This document shows positions 16,862 through 27,273 of a stretch of 64,000 nucleotides of DNA, piece after piece. Where the stretch lies: the NCBI RefSeq assembly GCF_016907975.1, contig NZ_JAFBCY010000001.1, positions 496,001 to 560,000 of the forward strand, given 5' to 3'. The DNA is from Methylopila capsulata (GTDB taxonomy: Bacteria; Pseudomonadota; Alphaproteobacteria; Rhizobiales; Methylopilaceae). Numbering within the stretch: position 1 is the first letter of the stretch; every line of letters starts with the position of its first letter. The notes beneath the pieces are model-generated. The model ran no database searches and was not told the DNA's origin. It worked only from the letters and a program-made list of their open reading frames with translations. Made by a program: the position numbers and the translations under genes.

Positions 16862-17154
16862 GGGACCGCAGCATCGGCGAGATCCTCGTCGTCGCGATTC
16901 TCGCGACGATCATGGTGTTCGTCATCGCCGACCTGGCCGGCGGCTTCGGTGATTTTCCGAACGAGCGCTGGGCGTCCGCGGTGGCGCTGGTCTGCATCGC
17001 GGTCTGGATCGGGCCGGGCGCGCTGGCGCGCTGGCGCGGCAACGCCAGCGGAGCCGTCCGGGCCGTCGCGCTCTGGCTCGCCATCGCGGTGGTGATCGCC
17101 CTCGCCTATGTCTACGGCCACGGCTTCCTGGCCGACATGGGCGTGCGGGTCTAA
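16858..17154 (+). CDS. Small membrane protein, possibly the anchor of a lost retropepsin-like protease
   Basis: A 98-residue protein with three hydrophobic helices (about 9-27, 40-56 and 68-88) and a short polar tail AYVYGHGFLADMGVRV. In related genomes, as I recall, the gene after DUF1289 encodes a TIGR02281-type clan AA aspartic protease whose N-terminal half is such a membrane region ending in a similar AY-Y--(E/F)L--VG-RV segment. Here the frame stops at that point and no DTGAS-like protease motif follows in any frame before the convergent tauE-like gene. It may be a truncated but intact membrane protein. Function is unknown. Confidence 0.75.
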   Translation: MRDRSIGEILVVAILATIMVFVIADLAGGFGDFPNERWASAVALVCIAVWIGPGALARWRGNASGAVRAVALWLAIAVVIALAYVYGHGFLADMGVRV

Positions 17155-17167
17155 GGGCCGCCGCAGT

Positions 17168-18007
17168 TCAGGTCGCCAGATCGTAGATGAAGCGGACCGC
17201 GACGAGCGCGAGGAAGAGACCGAAGGCGACGGTCAGCCTGCGCTTCGAAAGCCCATGCGCCAGACGCACCCCGAGCGGCGCCACGAGCACCGAGATCGGC
17301 GCCATCAGCGCGAACCCGATCAGCGACACGTATCCGATCGAGAGCGGCGGCAGCTGGGCGAGGTGTGGCAGGCCGGCCACCGCGTAGCCGATCGCGCCGG
17401 GGACCGCGATCAGCGCGCCGAGGCCCGACGAGGTGCCGATCGCCACATGGATCGGACGGTTGTGCAGCTTCAGGAACAGCGCCCCGAGCGCCCCGCCGCC
17501 GATGCCGATCAGCGCGGACAGCAGCGCGATGCAAAACCCCCAGATCGACGTCGATCGCCAGCCGGGAAGATCCTCCGACAGCCGCCAGTCGTCGCGGCCG
17601 AACAGCAGATTGGCCGACATGCCGAGGCCGAACAGGGCGAACACCAGCTTGAGCGCGTCGGAGCTGACGAAGGCCGCGACGACGGCGCCGCTGACCGCTC
17701 CGAGCGTGACGGGCAGCAGCCAGGCCCGCAACGCCGGACGATCCACCGACCCGCGGGCGGCGTGCGCACGGAAGGAGCGGATCGACGTCGGGATGATGAT
17801 GGCGAGCGAGGTGCCGACGGCGAGCTGCATCTGGATCTCGTCCGGAACGCCGAGGTGGTCGAACAGCACCGCAAGCACGGGGACGATCACCGCCCCGCCG
17901 CCCACCCCGAAGACGCCCGCCAGCAACCCCGTCACGACGCCGCCCAGCGCGAGGCCCAGGACGAGCTCGATGATGTCGCCGATCGGCAGCGAGGCGAGAA
18001 GGCTCAA
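17168..18007 (-). CDS. Sulfite exporter TauE/SafE family membrane protein
   Basis: A 279-residue inner-membrane protein with about eight hydrophobic segments in two internally similar halves. The first half has GVVTGLLAGVFGVGGGAVIVP and the second SALIGIGGGALGALFLKLHN, the paired glycine-rich motifs of the TauE/SafE family. Family members export sulfite, sulfoacetate or related organic anions; the substrate here is unknown. The apparent start is a TTG at 18007, so the N-terminus is uncertain. It is convergent with the small membrane protein gene. Confidence 0.92.
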   Translation of the reverse strand: MSLLASLPIGDIIELVLGLALGGVVTGLLAGVFGVGGGAVIVPVLAVLFDHLGVPDEIQMQLAVGTSLAIIIPTSIRSFRAHAARGSVDRPALRAWLLPVTLGAVSGAVVAAFVSSDALKLVFALFGLGMSANLLFGRDDWRLSEDLPGWRSTSIWGFCIALLSALIGIGGGALGALFLKLHNRPIHVAIGTSSGLGALIAVPGAIGYAVAGLPHLAQLPPLSIGYVSLIGFALMAPISVLVAPLGVRLAHGLSKRRLTVAFGLFLALVAVRFIYDLAT

Positions 18008-18049
18008 GGGCTAGGCTCCGGAGGGGGTCGCGGCGGCGCCGCCGGAACG

Positions 18050-19072
18050 TCAGGCGGCTTCGCTTGCCCGGGCCATGGAGCCGCTCTCGTCCACGAGGTC
18101 AAGCGCGGCGCGCAGAACCTCGACGCCTGCGCCGGCCTTCGGCGCTTCCACGCTGAGATGGCGGCGGAACGCCCGCGCGCCTGGCTTGCCGGGGAACAGC
18201 CCCAGCATGTGGCGGGTAAAGTTCGACAGCCGCCCGCCGCGGGCGAGATGCGCCTCGATCGCCGGCGTCAGGCTCTCGGCCGCCTCTTTCGCGCTGGCGA
18301 AGGGCGCTGCGCGGCCGAACAGCAGCGGGTCCACGCCCAGCAGCAGTTCGGGGTTCTGATAGGCCGCCCGACCGAGCATGACGCCGTCGAGCGCGACGCC
18401 GTCGCGGGGGGCGAGCAGCGCCTGCGCCGCGTCGAGGTCCGCGATCCCGCCGTTGATGGCGATGAACGCCTCCGGCCGCCGCGCCTTCAGCCGCAGCACG
18501 CGGCCGTAATCGAGCGGCGGCACGTCGCGGTTCTCCTTCGGGCTGAGGCCCTTCAGCCAGGCCTTGCGCGCATGGACGATCAGCGCGTCGCAGCCGGCCG
18601 CGAGCACCGCTTCGGCCAGCGCGTCAAGCGCCTGTTCCGGGTCCTGGTCGTCGATCCCGATGCGGCACTTCACCGTGACCGGGACGGACACCGCGGCCTT
18701 CATCGCCGCGACGCAGTCGGCGACCCGCGCAGGCTCCGCCATCAGGCAGGCGCCGAAGCGGCCGTCCTGCACCCGGTCGGACGGGCAACCGACGTTGAGA
18801 TTGACCTCGACGTAGCCGAAGTCCTCGCAGATGCGCGCGGCCTCTGCCAGTTCCGTGGGCTCCGAGCCGCCGAGCTGGACCGCCACCGGCTGCTCGGCCG
18901 GCGAAAACCCGATGAGGCGCTCGCGCGGGCCGAACCGAACCGCGCCGGTCGTCACCATCTCGGTGTAGAGTAAGGCCTCGCGCGTCAGCGCGCGGTGGAA
19001 CAACCGGCAATTGCGGTCGGTCCAGTCCATCATGGGCGCCACGGAAAAGCGGCGCGCTGCGGCGGTCGTCAC
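18050..19072 (-). CDS. dusA: tRNA-dihydrouridine(20/20a) synthase
   Basis: A 340-residue FMN enzyme that reduces uridine to dihydrouridine in the tRNA D-loop. The N-terminal SVAPMMDWTDRNCR and the catalytic-cysteine region NLNVGCPSDRVQDGRFGACLM are typical of Dus proteins. The DusA subgroup is supported by TGAVRFGPRERLIGF and the HARKAWLKGLSPKENR block. The start is a GTG at 19072; the first internal Met pair is inside the FMN-binding strand and too late. It probably stands alone, divergent from nothing and separated from the transglutaminase gene by 66 bases. Confidence 0.94.
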   Translation of the reverse strand: MTTAAARRFSVAPMMDWTDRNCRLFHRALTREALLYTEMVTTGAVRFGPRERLIGFSPAEQPVAVQLGGSEPTELAEAARICEDFGYVEVNLNVGCPSDRVQDGRFGACLMAEPARVADCVAAMKAAVSVPVTVKCRIGIDDQDPEQALDALAEAVLAAGCDALIVHARKAWLKGLSPKENRDVPPLDYGRVLRLKARRPEAFIAINGGIADLDAAQALLAPRDGVALDGVMLGRAAYQNPELLLGVDPLLFGRAAPFASAKEAAESLTPAIEAHLARGGRLSNFTRHMLGLFPGKPGARAFRRHLSVEAPKAGAGVEVLRAALDLVDESGSMARASEAA

Positions 19073-19138
19073 GGCGTCAGGCTCGATCGTTCGGAAAAGA
19101 TGGGGGCTTATAGCGCAGATCGCGCGCGCTGGGCGCCC

Positions 19139-19945
19139 TCACCAGACCTCGTCGGTCCAGACCCGGAAGTTCTTGAGAGTGTTGGGTCCGAAAGCGTTGG
19201 TAAGCGCCGCGTCGGCCGCGTCGCGTCCGCGCGCCATGACGATGCGGCCGACGCGGGGCTTGTTGTGCCGGGCGTCGAAAGTGTGCCAGCGGCCGCCGAG
19301 ATAGACCTCGAACCAGGCGCTGAAATCCATCGGCGCCGGGTCCTTCGGCACGCCGATGTCGCCGAGGTAGCCGGTGGCGTAGCGCGCGGGAATGTTCATG
19401 CAGCGGCAGAGCGTGATCGCGAGATGGGCGAAGTCCCGGCACACGCCCTGGCGCTCGTTCCAGGCGTCGAACGCAGATTTCGTCGCGCGCGCATGGTGAT
19501 AGCCGAACATGATGTGATTGTGGACGAAGTCGACGATGGCCTGCACCCGGCCCCAGCCCAGCGGCGTATTGCCGAACAGCGCCCAGGCGTCGTTCACGAG
19601 GCGGTCGGTTTCGCAGTAGCGGCTGCCCAGCAGGAAGACGAGCGTGTCGTCCGGGAGATCCTCGACGGCGTGCTGGTAGGCGTCCCACGAGGCGACGTCG
19701 GGCTCGCCGCTGTCGAGCACAACCGCGTCGGTCGTCAGCGTGAAGTCGCCCGCCGGCGCGACCAGCCTGCCGCAGACGTTGCCGAAGCCGTCGAGATAGA
19801 CCGAGATCGGCGTGTAGGGATAGGAGGCCACCTGGTCCGGCTTGACCAGATCGAGCTCGCGGCTCGGATGCACGTTCAGCATCACCATCATCGGGGTGGG
19901 CTGAGGAAAGTTATGGGTGATCTCGAAGCCGACGTTGATCTTCAC
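19139..19945 (-). CDS. Transglutaminase-like (cysteine protease fold) family protein
   Basis: A 268-residue protein. The N-terminal half is a beta domain. The C-terminal transglutaminase core shows the Cys in ERQGVCRDFAHLAITLCR (about residue 171), the His in WFEVYLGGRWHTFDARHN (about residue 225), and the Asp in the same segment, giving an intact Cys-His-Asp triad. Bacterial proteins of this type are thought to act as proteases or amidases; the substrate is unknown. The start is a GTG at 19945 with GAGGG upstream. No signal peptide is visible. Confidence 0.88.
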   Translation of the reverse strand: MKINVGFEITHNFPQPTPMMVMLNVHPSRELDLVKPDQVASYPYTPISVYLDGFGNVCGRLVAPAGDFTLTTDAVVLDSGEPDVASWDAYQHAVEDLPDDTLVFLLGSRYCETDRLVNDAWALFGNTPLGWGRVQAIVDFVHNHIMFGYHHARATKSAFDAWNERQGVCRDFAHLAITLCRCMNIPARYATGYLGDIGVPKDPAPMDFSAWFEVYLGGRWHTFDARHNKPRVGRIVMARGRDAADAALTNAFGPNTLKNFRVWTDEVW

Positions 19946-20056
19946 CGCGCAATCCCTCTCAGCCGAAGGCGCTCGCCTGCCAAATCGCGGCAGGTCGCGC
20001 GAGCCAACGCCGCAACACGCCCATTCGTTGCGCTGCAGCGTTGGAATTCGCGACGA

Positions 20057-20977
20057 TCAGCTGGCCGCCGCGTAACGGGTCGGCGCCTGATCCGAAACGG
20101 TGGGAACGTGGTCCGCGATCAGTCGTTCGCACAGCTCGCGCAGCGCGCCCCGGCCGCCCAGCGCCGTAGTGACGAAACGCGCCGCCGCCTTGGCCTCCGT
20201 GCGCGCGTCGGCGGGAGCCACGGGGAAGCCGACGGCCCTCAGGCACTCGAGGTCATTGACGTCGTTGCCGATGTAGACGGTCTGCTCGCGGGTCAGGCCG
20301 TTGGCGGCGAGCCAGCGGTCGAGCTCCGGCAGCTTGTCGTCAATGCCCTGAAGCACCTCGATCTTGAGCTTGGCCCCGCGCGCGGAGACCACCGGGTTCG
20401 GCTCCTTCGACAGGATCAGCGTCCGGATCGAGGTCAGCTTGCGCAGCCGCTCCAGGCCCATGCCGTCGGAGCGGCTGGCGAAGACGGCCTCGCGGCCGTC
20501 CTGATCCACCAGCACGCGGTCGTCCGTGAAGACGCCGTCGAAGTCCATCACCAGCGCTGTGACGCCGGCGAACCCGCTCGGCGCGCCGGCCGGGGCGGAC
20601 GAGCCCTCGCCCGCAGGCGCGCGGCCGTAATCATCCTCCAGGCGCTCGATGTCGTCCTCGTCGAGCGGATCGCCGCGCTGGACCTCGATGAACACCAGGT
20701 CGACCTTGCCCGGGTTCTCGACGCGGTGCACGCAGTGCAGCGGGAGATGCACGGCGACGCCGGTCTTCACCGGAATGCGCTCGTCGTCGCGCGTGACGAC
20801 GCCCTCGCCTTCGACGACGATCCAGTGCTCCTCGCGGTGCTGGTGCTTCTGCAGCGACAGGCGCGCGCCGGGCGACACCACGATCCGCTTCACCGCGTAG
20901 TTCTCGCCCCCGGCGATGACCTCCCACGTCCCCCAGGGCCGGGTGTCCTTCTCCCCGACCTCGTAGCGATTGGCCAT
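20057..20977 (-). CDS. Cupin (mannose-6-phosphate isomerase type II-like) fused to KdsC-like HAD phosphatase
   Basis: A 306-residue two-domain protein. Residues about 1-115 form a cupin like the C-terminal sugar-isomerase domain of ManC: RPWGTWEVIAGGENYAVKRI, QKHQHREEHWIVVEGEG and HCVHRVEN, with metal-binding His/Glu residues. After a short Gly/Ala/Pro-rich linker, residues about 135-290 form a HAD phosphatase like KdsC and the phosphatase tail of acylneuraminate cytidylyltransferases, with VMDFDGVFTDDR, LSKEPNPVVSARGAKL and YIGNDVNDLECLRAVG. The start ATG at 20977 has AGGAGA upstream. The two domains suggest consecutive sugar-phosphate steps for a cell-surface glycan (inference). No glycan cluster lies nearby. 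Confidence 0.88.
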   Translation of the reverse strand: MANRYEVGEKDTRPWGTWEVIAGGENYAVKRIVVSPGARLSLQKHQHREEHWIVVEGEGVVTRDDERIPVKTGVAVHLPLHCVHRVENPGKVDLVFIEVQRGDPLDEDDIERLEDDYGRAPAGEGSSAPAGAPSGFAGVTALVMDFDGVFTDDRVLVDQDGREAVFASRSDGMGLERLRKLTSIRTLILSKEPNPVVSARGAKLKIEVLQGIDDKLPELDRWLAANGLTREQTVYIGNDVNDLECLRAVGFPVAPADARTEAKAAARFVTTALGGRGALRELCERLIADHVPTVSDQAPTRYAAAS

Positions 20978-21059
20978 GTCAGTCTCCTGAAAATTGCGCC
21001 CCAATGCGGCATGTCAAAAAGCATTCAAAGGGTGACCGATCGACGACCGGCGCACCCCG

Positions 21060-21719
21060 TTAATGCTGCGGCGCCGAACGACCTTTGCGAACTAACCGCC
21101 TCATGAGGCCGGCGGCAAGGCCGGATGACGGTTTCGGCGGCTCCGGAGCCTCGGGAATGATCCGTCCCGCGAGCGAGTGGCGGAGCGGAAGCGCCGATTC
21201 CCGCAGGTCCTGTCCCATCAGCAGCGCTTCGCTCAGCCCGAAAAGTCCGTCGGCGGAGGGCGCCAGAGCCGCGTTGGTGGCGTCCACGCCGAGCGCCGCC
21301 GCCACCCGGCCGTAGAGCGCGAGATCGGGATGGCTGCGCAGCCGCAAGACGTCGGCGGGCGCGCGGGCCGCCATCCAGTCCACGGCGCCGGAGCCAGCCG
21401 GAGCCGCGTCGACGGCGAGCACGAGCGGCCGCGATGATTCCCGGACGAGGTCGGCCTCGAGATAGGCGGCGAAGAGCGCCCGGAACCCCGCATCCGACAG
21501 CGCCGCGAGCACCAGGTGGGAGCCGCGGAACAGCCGCGACGCCGCGAGCGATTCGGGCAGGAAGACCGGCGGCTCCGGCTCGCCCTCCAGCGCGAGCGAC
21601 GCGACGCGCAGGTCCGCGCCTTCCGCCCCGAAGGCCGCCGCGGCCTCCTGCGCGAGGCCGAGCGTCGCGTCCGTGTCGCCGAGCGCCAGCACGCGCCGCC
21701 CTTCGAAGCGGCCGCTCAT
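21060..21719 (-). CDS. Hypothetical protein coupled to adenine deaminase
   Basis: A 219-residue protein that I do not recognise. The N-terminal [19 protein letters not shown] suggests a Rossmann-like alpha/beta start. The middle alternates hydrophobic strands and helices ([32 protein letters not shown]). The C-terminus is basic ([13 protein letters not shown]). There is no signal peptide and no clear catalytic motif. Its ATG overlaps the stop of the adenine deaminase gene (ATGA), so the two are translationally coupled and may share a nucleobase-related context. Codon use looks like its neighbours. Confidence 0.75.
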   Translation of the reverse strand: MSGRFEGRRVLALGDTDATLGLAQEAAAAFGAEGADLRVASLALEGEPEPPVFLPESLAASRLFRGSHLVLAALSDAGFRALFAAYLEADLVRESSRPLVLAVDAAPAGSGAVDWMAARAPADVLRLRSHPDLALYGRVAAALGVDATNAALAPSADGLFGLSEALLMGQDLRESALPLRHSLAGRIIPEAPEPPKPSSGLAAGLMRRLVRKGRSAPQH

Positions 21720-23434
21720 GCCGCGATGACCTCGAAGCGGTTCACGTCGACCATGCCGAAGTCGCTGATCTTGAGATGCGGAATGACGGTGAGCGGCAGG
21801 AAGGCCACCTGCAGGAACGGCTCGGACAGCGTGCAGCCGAGCGCGACGGCCGCGGCGCGCAGCGCGACCAGCCGGTCGTGCACCGCCTCGTGCGGCTCGA
21901 GGCTCATCAGCCCCGCGACCGGCAGCGCGAGTTCGGCCTTCACCTCGCCTTCGGCCGCCACGACGAAGCCGCCGCCGAGCGCGATCACCCGGTTGGCCGC
22001 GAGCGCCATGTCTTCAGCCGTGACGCCGACGACGCAGATGTTGTGGCTGTCATGCCCGACCGACGAGGCGATGGCGCCGGCCTTCAGCTCGAAGCCTTTC
22101 ACGAAGCCGCGGCCGATGTTGCGGTTGATCCCGTGCCGGGCGATCACCGCGACGGCGAGCGCGTCCTGGGCGAGATCGGACCGCACCGCGCCGCCCTCGG
22201 CCGCGAGCTCCAGCGTCAGATGGTCGGTGACGATCTTGCCGGGCACGACGCCGATCACCGGCCGCGGCCCGCCTTCGCCCTTGAGCGTCAGGTCGTCCGC
22301 CGTCACCGGCTCCGCCTTCATGCTGTCGAGGCCGACGGGGTCGGGAACCGCGCGGGCGGCGAACAGCGCGTCCGTCACCACGCGACCGCCGGCGATCACC
22401 ATCTGCACCCGGCAGCCTTCGTAGTCGGACAATAGCACGAGGTCCGCGCGCTTGCCCGGCGCCACGATCCCGCGGTCGCGCAGCCCGAAGGCGTTGGCGC
22501 CCGACCAGCTCGCCGCGCGGTAGACGTGGGCGGCGGGGACGCCCTGCGCGATCGTCCACCGGATCATGTGGTCGAGATGGCCCTCCGCCGCGATCTCGAC
22601 CGGGTTGCGGTCATCCGTGCAGAAGGCGACGAAGGCTGAGGTCTCGGGCGTCAGCAGCGGCCACAGCGCATGCAGATCCTTGGCGATCGAGCTTTCTCGG
22701 ATCAGCACCGTCATGCCCTTGCGAAGCTTCTCCAGCCCTTCCTCGTAGCTCGTCGCCTCGTGGTCGGTGCGGATGCCGGCCGCGAGATAGCCGTTGAGGT
22801 CCTTGCCGCGCACCAGCGGCGCGTGGCCGTCGATGTGGCCGTCCTGGAAGGCGGCGAGCTTGGCGAGACAGCCGGGATCGGCGTTCAGCACGCCGGGGAA
22901 GTTCATGAACTCGGCGAGGCCGAGCGCCTTGGCCCGGCCGCGGAACGGCGTGAGATCGTCGACGTCGAGCTCAGCGCCCGAGGTCTCGAGCGGCGAGGCG
23001 GGCACGCACGACGACAGGTTGACGCGGATGTCCATCACCGTCGCCTCGGCCGCCCGCAGCGCGTAGTCGATCCCCTCCGCCCCCAGCACGTTGGCGATCT
23101 CGTGCGGGTCCCAGACGATCGTCGTGACGCCGTGCGGCAGCACGCAACGGTCGAATTCGAGCGGCGTCAGCAGCGAGGACTCGATGTGGAGGTGAGTGTC
23201 GATGAAGCCCGGCACGACGGTCAGACCGCGTCCGTCGATGACCTCCCGCCCCTCGTACTCCCCGAAGGTGCCGACGATCCTGTCGCCCGCGATCGCGACG
23301 TCGCTCTCGAACAGCGTCGCGGTGACCACGTCGAGCACCCGCGCGCCCTTGATGACGATGTCGGCGGGCGCGAGCCCCCGCCCCTGCGCGATGCGGCGGG
23401 CGATGGCGTCGGGGGTCGTTGCTTCGACGGTCAT
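21716..23434 (-). CDS. ade: Adenine deaminase
   Basis: A 572-residue cytoplasmic amidohydrolase that deaminates adenine to hypoxanthine for purine salvage. Metal-site motifs are visible: [13 protein letters not shown] near residue 80, [29 protein letters not shown] near residue 195, and FCTDDRNP near residue 280. The C-terminal Ade domain has [13 protein letters not shown] and [20 protein letters not shown]. Length fits the long Ade family. The start ATG has CAGGAGA upstream. It heads a two-gene unit with the unknown 21060-21719 gene. Confidence 0.95.
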   Translation of the reverse strand: MTVEATTPDAIARRIAQGRGLAPADIVIKGARVLDVVTATLFESDVAIAGDRIVGTFGEYEGREVIDGRGLTVVPGFIDTHLHIESSLLTPLEFDRCVLPHGVTTIVWDPHEIANVLGAEGIDYALRAAEATVMDIRVNLSSCVPASPLETSGAELDVDDLTPFRGRAKALGLAEFMNFPGVLNADPGCLAKLAAFQDGHIDGHAPLVRGKDLNGYLAAGIRTDHEATSYEEGLEKLRKGMTVLIRESSIAKDLHALWPLLTPETSAFVAFCTDDRNPVEIAAEGHLDHMIRWTIAQGVPAAHVYRAASWSGANAFGLRDRGIVAPGKRADLVLLSDYEGCRVQMVIAGGRVVTDALFAARAVPDPVGLDSMKAEPVTADDLTLKGEGGPRPVIGVVPGKIVTDHLTLELAAEGGAVRSDLAQDALAVAVIARHGINRNIGRGFVKGFELKAGAIASSVGHDSHNICVVGVTAEDMALAANRVIALGGGFVVAAEGEVKAELALPVAGLMSLEPHEAVHDRLVALRAAAVALGCTLSEPFLQVAFLPLTVIPHLKISDFGMVDVNRFEVIAA

Positions 23435-23485
23435 GGCGTCTCCTGAAGCCGGGAGCGGCGATCTTGGCCCCGCCCCGCCTGCGGC

Positions 23486-23983
23486 TCAAGGCGCGGCGTG
23501 ACGCGCCAGGGCGGCCTCCTCGGCGCGAATGCGGACGGCGAGCATGCCTGCGTTCAGCAACGAGAACACGAAGGCGAGGACCGGCAGCCCGAAGACGAGC
23601 GGCAAGACGGCGATCTCGCCCGCGACGACCACGTAGTTCGGGTGGGCCACGAAGCGATACGGCCCGCGCCGTACGAGCGTCTCGCCGGGAACCACCAGAA
23701 TGCGCGTCGTCCAGCGCCGGCCGAGCGTGGCGAGCGTCCAGACCCTCAGGGCCTGCAGCGCCCCGAAGGCCGCCAGCCAGCCGGGCGACACGGTCGCGTC
23801 ATGCCCGAGCCACCACATGCCGGCGAGCCACGACGTGTGGAGCGCGACCATCGCCGGGTAGTGGCTCGCCCCCGCTTCGATCGCGCCGCGCGCCTTCAGC
23901 CCGGCGACGTTCCGGGCGGATAGGACGAGTTCGCCAAGCCGGGAGGCGGTGACGAAAATCAGCAGAAGGATCGCGCCGCTCAC
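23486..23983 (-). CDS. Isoprenylcysteine carboxylmethyltransferase-like membrane methyltransferase (PKS partner)
   Basis: A 165-residue integral membrane protein with about four or five helices. The C-terminal RRGPYRFVAHPNYVVVAGEI and the trailing EEAALAR follow the ICMT/PEMT-type S-adenosylmethionine-binding pattern (RxGxYxxxRHPxY, then E). The GTG start overlaps the polyketide synthase stop (GTGA), so the genes are coupled. In Bacillus the analogous pair is BpsA/BpsB, where the ICMT-like enzyme methylates alkylpyrones made by the type III PKS. The same role is inferred here. Confidence 0.88.
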   Translation of the reverse strand: MSGAILLLIFVTASRLGELVLSARNVAGLKARGAIEAGASHYPAMVALHTSWLAGMWWLGHDATVSPGWLAAFGALQALRVWTLATLGRRWTTRILVVPGETLVRRGPYRFVAHPNYVVVAGEIAVLPLVFGLPVLAFVFSLLNAGMLAVRIRAEEAALARHAAP

Positions 23984-25038
23984 GCCGCGGGCCTCAGCAG
24001 CGCCATACTGGCGGTGAAGCCTGGCCCTAGGGCCAGCATAGCCGTGGGGTCGCCGAGACCGCCGGCGAGCGCCCGCTCCAGCACGAACAGCACGGTCGGC
24101 GCCGACATGTTGCCGTGCGCGGCCAGCACGGCGCGCTCGTCTGCCAGGGCGCCGTCGGCGAGGCCGAGCGCCCCTTCGAGCGCCACGGCGACCTTCGCGC
24201 CGCCGGGATGGCAGACGAAGCGGCGGACATCCTCCAGCGCGACGCCGCCGCCCGCGAGGATCGCCCGCGCAGCGGTCGGCACGCGTTCCGCCGCGAACGC
24301 CGGGACCGCGCGGTCCAGCACCACGTCGAAACCGACGTCGTCGAACCGCCAGCCCATGACGTCGAGCGTGTCCGGCCAGCGATGCTCGCCAACATACGCC
24401 ACCTCGGCGAGGCCGCCCGGCCCCGTCGCAAGCACGCAGGCCGCCGCGCCGTCGCCGAACAGGGCGGTGGAGACCACGCTCGCCATGTCGAGCCGGCCGA
24501 GCCGGAACGCCAGCGTGCAGGTCTCCACGGCGACGAGCAGCACGCGGGTCCCCGGCGTCCCGCGGGCGAGCCGCGCCGCGACCCCGAGGCCCGACACGCC
24601 GCCGGCGCAGCCGAGGCCGAAGACGGGAACACGCATGACGTCGGCGCGCAGGCCGAGCGCGTCGCCGAAGCGCGCCTCCAGGCTCGGCGTGGCGACGCCG
24701 GTGGAGGACACGGTGACCACCACGTCGATGTCTCCGGGCTTCAATCCCGCGGCGGCGATCGCGCGCTGGGCGGCTTGCACGAACAGGGCGCCCGCCCCTT
24801 CGAGGTAGGCCGCGGTGCGGTCCTCCCAGCCGTGCGGCTCGACGTACCAGTCGAGCGGCCGGACGGACTGCCGGCGCAGAACCCCGGCGTTGGCGTAGAC
24901 TGGCGCGATGCGGTCGAAGTCGCGGCGACCGGCGCCAACGAACACACGTCGCGCCGCGGCGACCACGTCGTCCTGGCCGAGGTTGTGCGGCGCGGTCGCG
25001 CTTGCGACCGAAAGCAACTTTGCAGGATGCGTCGTCAT
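23980..25038 (-). CDS. Type III polyketide synthase (chalcone/stilbene synthase-like)
   Basis: A 352-residue homodimeric ketosynthase that extends acyl-CoA starters with malonyl-CoA to alkylpyrones or alkylresorcinols. The catalytic triad is present: Cys in VFGLGCAGGVSGL (about residue 142), His in RFVCHPGGAKV (about 272), and Asn in HGNMSAPTVLFVLERA (about 305). The N-terminal part has the usual VYANAGV region. The start ATG has GAGG upstream. It is followed immediately by the ICMT-like methyltransferase, so the product is probably an O-methylated lipidic pyrone or resorcinol. Starter length cannot be read. Confidence 0.94.
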   Translation of the reverse strand: MTTHPAKLLSVASATAPHNLGQDDVVAAARRVFVGAGRRDFDRIAPVYANAGVLRRQSVRPLDWYVEPHGWEDRTAAYLEGAGALFVQAAQRAIAAAGLKPGDIDVVVTVSSTGVATPSLEARFGDALGLRADVMRVPVFGLGCAGGVSGLGVAARLARGTPGTRVLLVAVETCTLAFRLGRLDMASVVSTALFGDGAAACVLATGPGGLAEVAYVGEHRWPDTLDVMGWRFDDVGFDVVLDRAVPAFAAERVPTAARAILAGGGVALEDVRRFVCHPGGAKVAVALEGALGLADGALADERAVLAAHGNMSAPTVLFVLERALAGGLGDPTAMLALGPGFTASMALLRPAA

Positions 25039-25253
25039 AGCGCCTCACTCGGCTCGCGACCGCCAGGACCGATCACGGCTCGGTTACGTGGTGATGGCCT
25101 ATACGGTTCGAAAGCTGGCTAAGCCGTCTTCGCCTCGCGGGCGGAACGCTCACCGGCCGACAGGTCGAGCGCGGGCGTCGGGCGACGCGCTTGTCAGGCC
25201 CGCCGTTCCGGCCCAAGCATCGCGGCCCGCGCCGGCGGTCTGAGGGGATGCGC

Positions 25254-26645
<1,392 letters not shown>

Positions 26646-26669
26646 CGCCGCACCCCAGACCGAGGGCGC

Positions 26670-26918
26670 TCAGCTCGCGAGACGCAGCCCGTCGTCGACC
26701 CGTCCAAGGCTGAAAGCCGCGTAGGCCGGCAGATGCCCGGCCTGGAGAGCGTCGAAACGCGCCTCGACGGCGGCGCAGGCCGCCGCCTTGTCGGGAAACA
26801 CCTGCTCGTCGAGGTCGTACACTTCGGGAAGCGACGCCAGGAAGCGGAACCCGTCATCGAGACGAATGAGCAGTCCCGCGTGGCGACCACGCACCTCGAC
26901 CACAAATGCGTTGCCCAT
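26670..26918 (-). CDS. Small hypothetical protein downstream of dodecin
   Basis: An 82-residue protein starting at ATG 26918 (MGNAFVVEVRGRHAGLLIRL), with an AGAGG ribosome site just upstream. A longer frame from 26996 overlaps the dodecin stop and is less likely. The sequence is a mix of beta and helix: DDGFRFLASLPEVYDLDEQV followed by a helical FPDKAAACAAVEARFDAL. No domain is recognised. It lies 74 bases after dodecin in the same direction and is probably co-transcribed, convergent with chrA. Confidence 0.65.
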   Translation of the reverse strand: MGNAFVVEVRGRHAGLLIRLDDGFRFLASLPEVYDLDEQVFPDKAAACAAVEARFDALQAGHLPAYAAFSLGRVDDGLRLAS

Positions 26919-26992
26919 CTCCGCCTCTTTCACGACGCCGGCTGTCGCGCGTCGCGCGAGCTCGGCCGCTCCGTCAAACGCGGTTGAGGAGA

Positions 26993-27205
26993 TCAAGTTC
27001 CTTCGATGGTGAACCCGATTTTCAGCGTCACCTGATAGTGCGCGACCTTGCCGTCCTCGACGTGGCCGCGGGTCTCGACGACCTCGAACCAGCGGATGTG
27101 GTGGACGGTCTTCGCAGCGTCCGCGATGGCGCCGCTGATGGCCTCTTCGATCGAGGTGGCGGACGATCCGACGATCTCGATGATCTTGTAGGTCCGATCT
27201 GACAT
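26993..27205 (-). CDS. Dodecin (flavin-binding protein)
   Basis: A 70-residue protein of the dodecin family, which forms 12-subunit spheres that store and protect FMN or riboflavin-type ligands. The signature [20 protein letters not shown] and the flavin-stacking Trp in [18 protein letters not shown] are present, and the final strand [14 protein letters not shown] is typical. Length matches the family. Confidence 0.94.
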   Translation of the reverse strand: MSDRTYKIIEIVGSSATSIEEAISGAIADAAKTVHHIRWFEVVETRGHVEDGKVAHYQVTLKIGFTIEGT

Positions 27206-27273
27206 TCAGGTCCTCGTTCCGGCTGAGCCGCGCCGCGGTTTCGCGTTGCGCGAACTGGAACGTCCGGGCCTCG

